Shown here: positions 17,640 to 24,764 of the stretch, piece after piece
How the letters are laid out: each line of letters opens with the position of its first letter
How positions within the stretch are numbered: position 1 is the stretch's first letter
Origin: Glycomyces sp. L485
GTDB lineage: Bacteria > Actinomycetota > Actinomycetes > Mycobacteriales > Micromonosporaceae
Direction of reading: 5' to 3'
DNA: 37,506 bases
NCBI RefSeq assembly: GCF_022548875.1
Contig: NZ_JAKZEW010000025.1
Span: 240 to 37,745, forward strand
The notes under the pieces: model-generated
The model's database searches: none
Told to the model about the DNA's origin: nothing
Seen by the model: only the letters and a program-made list of their open reading frames with translations
Translations under genes and position numbers: made by a program

Positions 17640-17796
17640 GATAACAAGGAATCGATTTCCGACAGCATAGCTCAGGCATCGACATAAATAAACGTGTCGA
17701 ATCGATGACCATTGATTAGATTTTGTACTTATCTAGACATCGAGGTGCAATACCGCTTACTATTGCGATTCCATCGAAATCTATCTATATCAGTGT
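17640..17796. promoter_or_regulatory. AT-rich divergent promoter/operator region
   Basis: This stretch is distinctly AT-rich in a very GC-rich genome. It holds a perfect inverted repeat TCGACA-N10-TGTCGA (17679-17700) and five copies of ATCGA (from 17651, 17678, 17701, 17739 and 17773). A plus-strand promoter candidate is TTGCGA (17763-17768), a 17-bp spacer and TATATC (17786-17791). A weak minus-strand -10 (TATGCT) lies at 17669-17664. It probably controls both the GH43 protein and the sugar dehydrogenase. Confidence 0.6.
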
Positions 17797-17836
17797 GCCG
17801 CTTCCCCACACCGGCACTGAGAGCGAAGGAGAAGCC

Positions 17837-18913
17837 ATGCGACGCAGACTGACGGTCGCCGGAGCAACGATCACCGCCGTGATCATGGGCGTCGGAACCG
17901 CAGTGGCCCAGGTAGGGCCCGACCAGACCGAGCCCGCGCAGCAGGCCGGGTTCGACTTCGGCGACGGGCAGGTCGTAGCTCAGGGACTTTCGATCCCTTG
18001 GGGCCTCGCGTTCACCCCGGAGGGCTACGCGCTGGTCGCCGACCGCGACAGCGGCGCCATCCTCCTCTACAGGGGGTTCGGCAGCCCGGAAGTCATCGGC
18101 GGCATCGGCGTCCCGCCGCCCTCGGGCCCGTGGGACGAGCGCGGAGTGCTCGGACTCGCGGTCTCCCCCGACTACGAGGAGGACGGCTACGTCTACGCCT
18201 ACCACTCGACCGATGAGGACAACCGGGTGGTGCGCTTCACCGTCGAGGACTTCGATCCCGAGCCGATCATCACCGGCATCCCAGTGGCGCGCAACCACAA
18301 CGGCGGACGCCTCGCCTTCGGCCCGGACGACATGCTCTACATCACGACCGGCGATGCGAACAACACCGACAACGCGCAGGACCTCGACAGTCTCGGAGGG
18401 AAGATCCTGCGGGCAGACCCGGACGGGTCGGTGCCCGAGGACAACCCGTTCGAGGGCTCGCTGGTGTATTCGTGGGGCCACCGGAACGTCCAAGGCCTGG
18501 CCTGGGGTTCGGACGGCGAGATGTACGCCAGCGAGTTCGGCCAGAACACATGGGACGAGCTCAACCACATCCAGGCCGGTGCGAACTACGGCTGGCCGAT
18601 AGTGGAGGGCGACGGCGGTGAGCCCGGATATGTGGACCCGCTGGTCGCTTGGAGGCCCGCAGAGGCCTCGCCTTCAGGGGCCGAGATCGTCGACGACGTC
18701 ATGTACGTGGCGGCCCTTCGCGGCCAGCGCCTGTGGACGGTGCCGGTGCTCGGCGGGGAGGCCGGCGAGCCCGAGGCGGTCCTGGAAGGCGAGATCGGCC
18801 GGATCCGGACTGTGGAGCTGGCGCCGAACGGCTGGCTGTGGGTCACCACGTCCAACGGTTCGGGCGACGACGTGCTGGTGCGCTACCCGCCGTTGGAGGA
18901 GTCCGAGGGTTAG
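17837..18913 (+). CDS. Secreted PQQ-dependent sugar (aldose/sorbosone-type) dehydrogenase
   Basis: A protein of about 358 aa with a signal peptide (ITAVIMGVGTAVA) and a six-bladed beta-propeller of the soluble glucose/sorbosone dehydrogenase family. LSIPWGLAFTPEGYALVADRD opens the propeller. NHNGGRLAFGPDDMLYITTGD holds the conserved catalytic His (about H154). SWGHRNVQGLAW and SEFGQNTWDELNHI follow. It would oxidise sugars outside the cell membrane using PQQ; the true substrate is unknown. The ATG at 17837 has GAAGGAG upstream; the frame is open further 5' but that part is the AT-rich control region. It is divergent from the GH43 gene, suggesting a shared carbohydrate-use role. No PQQ biosynthesis genes are in the window. 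Confidence 0.9.
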   Translation: MRRRLTVAGATITAVIMGVGTAVAQVGPDQTEPAQQAGFDFGDGQVVAQGLSIPWGLAFTPEGYALVADRDSGAILLYRGFGSPEVIGGIGVPPPSGPWDERGVLGLAVSPDYEEDGYVYAYHSTDEDNRVVRFTVEDFDPEPIITGIPVARNHNGGRLAFGPDDMLYITTGDANNTDNAQDLDSLGGKILRADPDGSVPEDNPFEGSLVYSWGHRNVQGLAWGSDGEMYASEFGQNTWDELNHIQAGANYGWPIVEGDGGEPGYVDPLVAWRPAEASPSGAEIVDDVMYVAALRGQRLWTVPVLGGEAGEPEAVLEGEIGRIRTVELAPNGWLWVTTSNGSGDDVLVRYPPLEESEG

Positions 18914-18921
18914 AGCGGCTC

Positions 18922-20325
18922 TCAACCCTGGCCATCCTCAGCTTCGTCACCGCCGCCTTCGGTGATGGTAGGCTCCGGCTCGGGTTCGGTCGGTTCCGGC
19001 TCGGTATCGGTCGGTTCCGGCTCGGGTTCACTCGTAGTGGGCTCCGGGTCCGGAGACTCGCTCTCCGACGGCGACGGGCTGGGCGACTCCGAGGTGGGTT
19101 CCTCGGTCGTGGGTTCGTCGTTGTCGTTATTGTTGCCATTGTCCCAGTTCGTGGGCGCTTCCTCGGTCGTCTCCTCTTCGGTGGGCGACGGCGAGTCGGT
19201 CTCTGCGGGTGTCGAGGACTCATCACCGGTGTCGACTCGCACATCAGGGTTGTCATTCCAAGGCCCGAGGATCACCACCAGGATGAGCGCGACCGCCAAG
19301 GTCACGCCGACGGTGATCATCCACGGCACTGCCCGGTGCTTCTTCTCCTCGTCCGGTTCGATCGGGCCGGTCGGCTGCGCTGCGGTGATGCTCGTCGGCG
19401 TGTTCGCGCCCGCTCCGAGCATGGGAGCGGCGCCGGCGCCGATGAGCTGCGTCGAACCGCCCGGGGGTGTGGACGGCGGCCCTGCCGGGATGCCGCCGGT
19501 CACGATCCTGCCTTCGCGCGCGGAGCGCGCCATCTCGGCCGCCGAGGTGTAGCGGGCGCTCGGGTCCTTCTGCAGCGCCTGGAGCACGACCTGCGCGATC
19601 CCCGGCGGGATGTCGCGCGACAGCGGCGGCGGGGCCTGGGTCATGTGGCCGTTCATGACCGCCACGGGAGTGTCGGAGACGAACGGGGCTCGACCCATGA
19701 GCATTTCGTAGGCGACGATCCCCAGCGAGTACAGGTCGGTGGCGCCGGTCAGTTCGGCACCGTTGAGCTGCTCCGGCGAGGCGTAGGCCAGCGTTCCCAT
19801 GACGGTGCCGGTCTCGGTCAGGCCGGAGGCGCCGCGGGCCGAGGCGATGCCGAAGTCGACGATCTTGACCGTGCCCTCGTCCTCGTCGACCAGGAGGTTC
19901 GCTGGTTTGATGTCCCGGTGGATGATGTCGGCGCGGTGGGCGGTCTCGAGGGCGTCGGCCGAGGTTGCGACGATCCTCATGACCTCGGGGGGCGTCAGCT
20001 TGCCGCGCTCTTGCAGGATCTCGGCCAGGGAGCGCCCCCTGACCAGCTCCATGACCAGGTACGACACCTCGCCGTCGTCGCCGGTCTCCTCGCCGTAGTC
20101 GTAGAGGGCGACGATGCCCGGGGACTGCAGGGCCGCTACGGCTCGGGCCTCAAGCTGGAAGCGGGCTCTGAACTTGTCGTTGCTCGACAGTCCAGCATGG
20201 AGTATCTTAATAGCCACAGGTCGACTCAGCCTGGTGTCGAAGCCCTTCCAGACTTCGCCCATGCCGCCGGCGGCAAGCCGTTCATCCAATCGATAGCGAC
20301 TTGCCACTATGGTTCCGCTCTGCAC
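18922..20325 (-). CDS. Transmembrane Ser/Thr protein kinase (PknB/Hanks type) without PASTA domains
   Basis: A 467-aa protein. The kinase domain (about 11-275) has the ATP loop LAAGGMGEVW, Lys40 in VAIK, HRDIKPANLL, DFG and SPEQ. A Pro/Ala linker, one transmembrane helix (about 340-357) and an extracellular tail of about 110 residues rich in Ser, Thr, Glu and Pro follow. The tail lacks PASTA repeats and contains EPEPTEP heptads, so ligand sensing, if any, differs from PknB. The first glycine of the ATP loop is Ala. The GTG at 20325 has GGGGAG 11 bases upstream. It converges with the dehydrogenase gene, with eight bases between the stops and no terminator seen. Confidence 0.92.
   Translation of the reverse strand: MQSGTIVASRYRLDERLAAGGMGEVWKGFDTRLSRPVAIKILHAGLSSNDKFRARFQLEARAVAALQSPGIVALYDYGEETGDDGEVSYLVMELVRGRSLAEILQERGKLTPPEVMRIVATSADALETAHRADIIHRDIKPANLLVDEDEGTVKIVDFGIASARGASGLTETGTVMGTLAYASPEQLNGAELTGATDLYSLGIVAYEMLMGRAPFVSDTPVAVMNGHMTQAPPPLSRDIPPGIAQVVLQALQKDPSARYTSAAEMARSAREGRIVTGGIPAGPPSTPPGGSTQLIGAGAAPMLGAGANTPTSITAAQPTGPIEPDEEKKHRAVPWMITVGVTLAVALILVVILGPWNDNPDVRVDTGDESSTPAETDSPSPTEEETTEEAPTNWDNGNNNDNDEPTTEEPTSESPSPSPSESESPDPEPTTSEPEPEPTDTEPEPTEPEPEPTITEGGGDEAEDGQG
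18977..19029. repeat. 21-bp tandem repeat inside the kinase tail
   Basis: Two nearly identical 21-base units (18977-18997, 18998-19018) plus a partial third encode EPEPTEP-type heptads at the C-terminus of the kinase. The repeat is in frame with the gene and could vary in copy number. Confidence 0.7.
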
Positions 20326-20459
20326 AGCGAACCGCTCCCCTTACTCCTGCATCGGCCGGGTGTTACATATATCAGCCATACCGTCGGGCACGACCGCAGC
20401 CCACCAGGCTCCTACCGGTTGGAAGTGCTTGAGAGTCAACCGGTCACGTACTTCGCTTC

Positions 20460-20497
20460 AAAAACGACAGCGGCTCGAGCCGCAGGCCCGAGCCGCT
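20460..20497 (-). terminator. Intrinsic terminator of aspS
   Basis: Arms AGCGGCTCG and CGAGCCGCT enclose an 11-base loop, followed on the minus strand by GTCG and five Ts. It starts about 18 bases past the aspS stop. It is one of the clearest terminators in the window. Confidence 0.88.
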
Positions 20498-20514
20498 CTC
20501 TACGCATGGTATGA

Positions 20515-22296
20515 CTACGCGACCTCGGCGTCTTCGCCGGATTCGGGTACGTGGTCGATGCCCGCCTCCGCGCGCTGCTCCGGCGTGATCGGCGTGGGCG
20601 CCGAGGTCAGCGGGTCGTAGCCGCCGCCGGTCTTCGGGAAGGCGATCACCTCGCGGATCGAGTCGGCCCCGGTCAGCAGGGTGCAGACGCGGTCCCAGCC
20701 GAAGGCGATGCCGCCGTGCGGCGGAGCGCCGTACCTCAGGCCCTCCAGCAGGAACCCGAACTTCTCCCGGGCTTCCTCGTGGCCGATACCGAGGAAGTCG
20801 AAGACGCGGCTCTGGACCTTCGAGTCGTGGATACGGATCGATCCGCCGCCGAGCTCGTTGCCGTTGCAGACGATGTCGTAGGCGTAAGTGAGGGCGTTCC
20901 CCGGGTCGGTCTCGAACTTGTCGATCCACTCGGGGTTCGGCGAGGTGAACGGGTGGTGCGGCGAGGTCCAACCACCCTCGTCGGTGCGCTCGAACATCGG
21001 GAAGTCGACCACCCAGCAGAACGCCCAGGCGTCGGGGTCGATGAGACCGCAGCGCTTGCCGACCTCGAGCCGGGCTGCGCCCAGCAGCTCCTGGGCCTCG
21101 CGGCGGTCGGTCGAGGCGGCGAAGAAGACCGCGTCGCCGGCTTCGGCGCCGACCGCGTCGGCGAGCCCGGCAAGGTGCTCCTCGGACAGGTTCTTGGCGA
21201 CCGGGCCCTTCGGCTCGCCTGTCTCGGCGTTGAAGACGACGTAGGCGAGCCCCTTGGCGCCACGCGCCTTGGCCCAGTCCTGCCAGCCGTCGAGCTCCTT
21301 GCGGGTCTGGGAGGCGCCGTCGGGCATGACGACCGCGCCGACGTAGCCGTCGGACTCGATAGCGCCGGAGAAGACACGGAATGCGGTACCGCGCAGGTAG
21401 TCGGTGAGCTCGACGAGCTCCTGACCGAAGCGCAGGTCGGGCCGGTCGGAGCCGAAGCGGTCCATGGCGTCGCGGTAGGTCAGCTTCGGCAGCGGGCTCG
21501 GCAGCTCGTAGTCGGCCAGCTCCTTCCACAGTGCGGCGACGATGCGCTCGCCGAGGTCGATGACGTCCTCCTGGTTGACGAAGGAGGCCTCGATGTCGAG
21601 CTGGGTGAACTCGGGCTGGCGGTCGGCGCGGAAGTCCTCGTCGCGGTAGCAGCGGGCGATCTGGTAGTACTTCTCGAAACCTCCGACCATGAGCAGCTGC
21701 TTGAACAGCTGCGGGGACTGCGGCAGGGCGTACCAGGAGCCGGGCTGGAGGCGGACCGGGACCAGGAAGTCGCGGGCGCCTTCGGGGGTGGAGCGGGTCA
21801 GCGTCGGCGTCTCGATCTCGACGTAGCCGTCCTCGGCCAGCAGGTTGCGGGCGATGTGGTTGGCCTTGGAGCGCAGGCGGATCGCCCCGTTCGGGCCAGA
21901 GCGCCGCAGGTCGAGATAGCGGTGGCGCAGCCGCACGTCCTCGGAGACGTCGATGTGCTCGTCGATCTGGAACGGCAGCGGGGCGGCCTCGGACAGGACG
22001 GTGAGGGACTCGGCGGTCACCTCGATCTCGCCGGTGGGGAGGTCGGGGTTCTCGTTGCCGGCGGGGCGGCGCGAGACGACGCCGGTGATCTCGATGCAGA
22101 ACTCGTTGCGCAGTTCGTGGGCGGCCTTGGCCGCTTCGGAGTCGCGGAAGACGACTTGAACGACGCCCGAGGCGTCACGCAGATCGATGAACTCCACCCC
22201 GCCGTGATCGCGGCGTCGGGCCACCCATCCGGCGAGGGTGACTTGCTGGTCGACGTCAGCGGCACTCAGCGTGCCGGCGAGGTGTGTCCGATACAC
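20515..22296 (-). CDS. aspS: Aspartyl-tRNA synthetase, probably non-discriminating (Asp/Asn)
   Basis: A 593-aa class IIb synthetase with an N-terminal OB anticodon-binding domain, catalytic core and bacterial GAD insertion. Motif 2 is [19 protein letters not shown]; motif 3 is GIAFGWDRV, with Trp where many enzymes have Leu. The anticodon domain has RRRDHGG with His at position 31 and Gly near 80, the pattern reported for enzymes that also make Asp-tRNA-Asn for GatCAB conversion. The GTG at 22296 has GAGGAG nine bases upstream and gives the standard N-terminus (YRTHLAG). The frame is open further upstream, but without support. A strong terminator follows. Confidence 0.97.
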   Translation of the reverse strand: MYRTHLAGTLSAADVDQQVTLAGWVARRRDHGGVEFIDLRDASGVVQVVFRDSEAAKAAHELRNEFCIEITGVVSRRPAGNENPDLPTGEIEVTAESLTVLSEAAPLPFQIDEHIDVSEDVRLRHRYLDLRRSGPNGAIRLRSKANHIARNLLAEDGYVEIETPTLTRSTPEGARDFLVPVRLQPGSWYALPQSPQLFKQLLMVGGFEKYYQIARCYRDEDFRADRQPEFTQLDIEASFVNQEDVIDLGERIVAALWKELADYELPSPLPKLTYRDAMDRFGSDRPDLRFGQELVELTDYLRGTAFRVFSGAIESDGYVGAVVMPDGASQTRKELDGWQDWAKARGAKGLAYVVFNAETGEPKGPVAKNLSEEHLAGLADAVGAEAGDAVFFAASTDRREAQELLGAARLEVGKRCGLIDPDAWAFCWVVDFPMFERTDEGGWTSPHHPFTSPNPEWIDKFETDPGNALTYAYDIVCNGNELGGGSIRIHDSKVQSRVFDFLGIGHEEAREKFGFLLEGLRYGAPPHGGIAFGWDRVCTLLTGADSIREVIAFPKTGGGYDPLTSAPTPITPEQRAEAGIDHVPESGEDAEVA

Positions 22297-22503
22297 GGGC
22301 TCAAAACTCCTCGGAAGGTTCTGGTAGACGATTGTTCGGCTGAAGGGTCCATTCTCTCGAATGCCCGGCAGCATCAGCAATCGTATATCCGCCACTTCAC
22401 CAGCCACGCAGGCGTGCGGCACCTCACGGCCGAACCCCACCGATGGTGAACCCGATCACTTGAAACCGGTGCTTTCAGCGCGAGCGCGCTGCTGGGCCAA
22501 TTC
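22297..22503. other. Intergenic region upstream of aspS
   Basis: About 200 bases between the HEPN gene stop and the aspS start. Apart from the ribosome-binding site of aspS and one short hairpin (22477-22492), I see no gene, tRNA or convincing T-box-like leader. The aspS promoter is presumably here. Confidence 0.4.
22477..22492. repeat. Small hairpin, second copy of the HEPN-gene stop-codon hairpin
   Basis: CAGCGC-GAGC-GCGCTG, six-bp arms with a four-base loop. Its core repeats the sequence of the larger hairpin at 22504-22525, so the two form a tandem pair. Confidence 0.5.
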
Positions 22504-22525
22504 TTCAGCGCGCGAGCGCGCTGAA
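22504..22525 (-). terminator. Perfect hairpin overlapping the HEPN gene stop codon
   Basis: TTCAGCGCGC-GA-GCGCGCTGAA is a perfect 10-bp-arm inverted repeat that includes the TGA stop and the last codons of the HEPN gene. No U-tract follows, so it may terminate weakly, stabilise the mRNA end or act on translation termination. Confidence 0.5.
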
Positions 22526-22993
22526 GCCCAGGAGCCGGATCACCACGTCGAGGAAGCGGCGGGCATCGGCGACGATCGTGTCGGCCTCCTCGGCCGTGAC
22601 GATGTCGGGGATGCCGGCCTGCGCCAGCACGCGTTTGCGGGCCGTGCGGGAGAAGTGGGAGGCCCACTCCTCCAGTTCCGGTGCCGCACCGGCCAGGAGC
22701 TCCCAGGTGCTGGACGGCCTTCCCGGCCGCCTGCGCCCGGCCACGTCGCCCGCCCGCACGGCGAGCACGGCCGCCGCCACGCGCAGCGCGGCCAGGTGCG
22801 CCTCCGCGTAGCGCTGGCCGGGCCGAGCCTGCTCGGCGGCGTCGTCGAGGTCGGTGCGCGCGGTGGCGAGCAGTTGCAGAGGGGATCGGTCGGGGAGTTG
22901 ATCGGCCGGGATGCGCATGCGCGCGGTCTTGACGGTCCCCGCCTGCACGAGGCGGGGGCCGGTCCTGGTGACTCCGGGTCGAGAAGCTGCCAT
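22505..22993 (-). CDS. SAV_6107-family HEPN-domain protein, SOS-boxed
   Basis: A 162-aa protein resembling the actinobacterial SAV_6107 family of HEPN-domain proteins. It is an all-helical region of about 110 residues (SPLQLLATARTDLDDAAEQARPGQRYAEAHLAALRVAAAVLAVR, then ADTIVADARRFLDVVIRLLGF). HEPN domains occur in toxin and defence RNases, but the catalytic Rx4-6H motif is not obvious here; ARxGQRYAEAH contains R-Y-A-E-A-H, an R-x4-H spacing worth testing. The ATG at 22993 has a strong TAGGAGG. A perfect LexA box lies 21-36 bases upstream of the start. Function is unknown. Confidence 0.85.
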   Translation of the reverse strand: MAASRPGVTRTGPRLVQAGTVKTARMRIPADQLPDRSPLQLLATARTDLDDAAEQARPGQRYAEAHLAALRVAAAVLAVRAGDVAGRRRPGRPSSTWELLAGAAPELEEWASHFSRTARKRVLAQAGIPDIVTAEEADTIVADARRFLDVVIRLLGFSALAR

Positions 22994-23013
22994 CAGGGCC
23001 TCCTAAACCTTGT

Positions 23014-23029
23014 TCGAACCTGCGTTCGA
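23014..23029 (-). promoter_or_regulatory. Perfect actinobacterial LexA (SOS) box
   Basis: TCGAACCTGCGTTCGA fits the mycobacterial-type consensus TCGAAC-N4-GTTCGA at all 12 defined positions. It ends 21 bases upstream of the HEPN start codon, near the expected transcription start, where LexA would block transcription. Confidence 0.85.
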
Positions 23030-23143
23030 CATACATCGAACCACACGGGTCCGACATTTTGAACCCCCATCGCTACACGAAATCAGCGAATGGCTACGTT
23101 CTGTCTCCAATCCGACAGCTATTCCATTGGTGCGCAACATGAA

Positions 23144-23171
23144 GGGCCGCGCATCGTTCGATGCGCGGCCC
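23144..23171. terminator. Strong GC-rich hairpin downstream of the DsbA/TPR gene
   Basis: GGGCCGCGCATC and its exact complement GATGCGCGGCCC flank a four-base loop (GTTC). It is the second of two hairpins after the minus-strand DsbA/TPR gene and is followed on that strand by TTCATGTT. Confidence 0.75.
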
Positions 23172-23186
23172 GGAACTCCGCGGTCG

Positions 23187-23217
23187 ACACAGCGGTTTCG
23201 CCGCTGTGTTCGAACAC
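23187..23217. terminator. Hairpin and 12-bp palindrome just past the DsbA/TPR stop
   Basis: ACACAGCGG and CCGCTGTGT (23187-23209) form a nine-bp stem with a five-base loop. A perfect palindrome GTGTTCGAACAC overlaps at 23206-23217, directly after the stop codon. The first probably forms a terminator; the palindrome resembles two abutted LexA half-sites but lacks the N4 spacer. Confidence 0.6.
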
Positions 23218-23220
23218 TTC

Positions 23221-23997
23221 CTACTCTTCGACGACCTTGTCGACCAGGCGGAGGTGCGCCCTGGCCTCGTCGCTGCGGCCCAACCGCTCCAAGGTGCGGC
23301 CCAGCAGCCGCCTCGCGAAGAAGTCCGCCGGGTTGACCTCGACCATCGCCTCGGCCAGCACCAGCGCCTTGTTCAGCTGCGCGGACTTGAAGTACGCCCG
23401 CGCCGCGAGCTGCACCACGTCCGGATGGCCCGGGTGGTCGCGCAGCAGCGGCTCGATCAGGCGCAGCGCCCCGAGCGGGTCGCGCCGCCCCAGCAGCGCC
23501 TCGGCGTGCCGGAGCCGCTGCGTCTCCTCGGGCACCGCCCGCTCCTCGTCCGCGTCGAGGAACGCCGACAGCTCGTCGGGGTCGGCGCCTTCGAGCATGC
23601 GGTCGGCCTGCGTGAACGTCGGGACGACCTTCACGCCGATGACCCTGCCGCGGAGCCGCTGCTCGTCGACCCCGCGCCTGCCCGCTTCGGTCCCCAGCAT
23701 CGCCGCACCCTGGGCGAAGCCCGCCTCGTCGGACACGCGCGCGAGGACGTCGGGATCGGTGATGTCCTCGCCCTCGTCGTACCGCGCCGCCAGGACCTCG
23801 GCGACCACTGCCCCTTGGAGGGCAGGCCCGCCATCGGCGTAGGCGAGGTGGACGAGGCGCTGGGCGTCGGTGTCGTCGGACGGGTGCGGCCGCCAGACCA
23901 CCTCGACCCCATCGCGCCCGGCCAGCGCCGCTTCGAGCTGCTCCTTGGCCGAACGGGTCTCCGGCGAGAGGACGTCGGCCCATACTTCGATGCGCAT
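23221..23997 (-). CDS. DsbA/FrnE-fold protein lacking the CxxC, fused to TPR repeats
   Basis: A 258-aa protein. Residues 1-145 follow FrnE-type DsbA proteins: strand MRIEVWADV, helical insert with the GFAQGAAMLG region, and the cis-proline loop GVKVVPTF. The active-site CPWC expected after the first strand is replaced by SPET at residues 11-14, and no other CxxC exists, so disulfide chemistry is unlikely. Residues about 160-258 form two or three tetratricopeptide-like repeats (ALGRRDPLGALRLIEPLLRDHPGHPDV, KALVLAEAMVEVNPADFFARRLLG), as in co-chaperone thioredoxin-fold/TPR proteins (compare CnoX/YbbN, by analogy only). No signal peptide; cytoplasmic. The ATG start at 23997 sits well with the fold. 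Confidence 0.85.
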   Translation of the reverse strand: MRIEVWADVLSPETRSAKEQLEAALAGRDGVEVVWRPHPSDDTDAQRLVHLAYADGGPALQGAVVAEVLAARYDEGEDITDPDVLARVSDEAGFAQGAAMLGTEAGRRGVDEQRLRGRVIGVKVVPTFTQADRMLEGADPDELSAFLDADEERAVPEETQRLRHAEALLGRRDPLGALRLIEPLLRDHPGHPDVVQLAARAYFKSAQLNKALVLAEAMVEVNPADFFARRLLGRTLERLGRSDEARAHLRLVDKVVEE

Positions 23998-24037
23998 TGA
24001 CGGTCCAACGCCAGGGCCGCGCCGGACATTCCATCCG

Positions 24038-24646
24038 TCACTCGTTGCGCAGCGCGGCCGAGACGACGATGACGAGCTGGAGCAGGCCGAGCGCGGCCAT
24101 GAGGAGCCAGGCGGTGGACGCGATGGTCACGGCCCCGGAGATCCAGGTCGCGTACTCGGGTCCGCCCGCGACCGCGACGACGCCGGCCGCGCCGAAGCCG
24201 AGGGCGACGGTGCCGGTGCGGACCGACCGCTCCCCCAGCGTCGTCATCCCGAGGTCCCTCAGGCCGACCTGGCGGGCGCGGGCGCGGGTCTGGACGTAGG
24301 TCCAGCACAGGGCGCCGGTGACGACGACGATCCAGCCCGGCGCGCCGAGAAGCCACAGGGCGAGCAGCCAGGCCGCCTCACAGAATCGCCCGGCGAGCGG
24401 CTCGAACACGAGGACCCGCCTCGACAGGCTTGTCGATCGCGAGGCGAGGAGTGCGTAGGCGGCGTCGGTGAAGGCGGTGACGCCGATGAGCGGCAGGGCT
24501 ACCAGGATGATCGGCCCGCCGGCGAGGACGGCGACCGGAACCAGCAGTCCGGCGGTCAGGCCGAGGCCGACGACGGCTCCCGGCTGGAACCGCGTAGAGA
24601 GGATGGCCCTGCCCAAAAGGGAGTCGGCGGGCACACGCGTACGCAT
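24038..24646 (-). CDS. CDP-alcohol phosphatidyltransferase homologue with degraded active site
   Basis: A protein of about 202 aa, mostly transmembrane (about six helices). Its middle (AAWLLALWLLGAPGWIVVVTGALCWTYVQTRARARQVGLRDLG) follows actinobacterial CDP-alcohol phosphatidyltransferases, which make phospholipids from CDP-diacylglycerol. The signature DxxDGxxAR-x8-GxxxDxxxD is present in register but degenerate: D61 kept, D64 to Tyr, G65 to Ala, R69 to Ser, G78 to Val, D82 to Glu, D86 to Gly. Metal-dependent catalysis is therefore doubtful. Numbering is from ATG 24646; the frame continues upstream to 24697. No clear ribosome-binding site precedes 24646, so a leaderless mRNA is possible. Confidence 0.78.
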   Translation of the reverse strand: MRTRVPADSLLGRAILSTRFQPGAVVGLGLTAGLLVPVAVLAGGPIILVALPLIGVTAFTDAAYALLASRSTSLSRRVLVFEPLAGRFCEAAWLLALWLLGAPGWIVVVTGALCWTYVQTRARARQVGLRDLGMTTLGERSVRTGTVALGFGAAGVVAVAGGPEYATWISGAVTIASTAWLLMAALGLLQLVIVVSAALRNE

Positions 24647-24764
24647 GGATGTTGTTCTAGCAGACGGCGTCAAGGCCGGTCGCACAGCATCGGACATAAC
24701 AGAGCACTCTACGTGTTCGACGAGCTACGGCAACAGCTCGGTCGGTCGCCCGACAATCGCGCCG

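Noticed and set aside
18977..19029. Tandem repeat as a CRISPR or intergenic satellite
   Set aside because: The 21-bp units are contiguous, in frame and encode the kinase tail; there are no spacers.
23206..23217. Palindrome GTGTTCGAACAC after the DsbA/TPR stop as a LexA box
   Set aside because: It lacks the four-base spacer between half-sites and lies at a gene end, not at a promoter.
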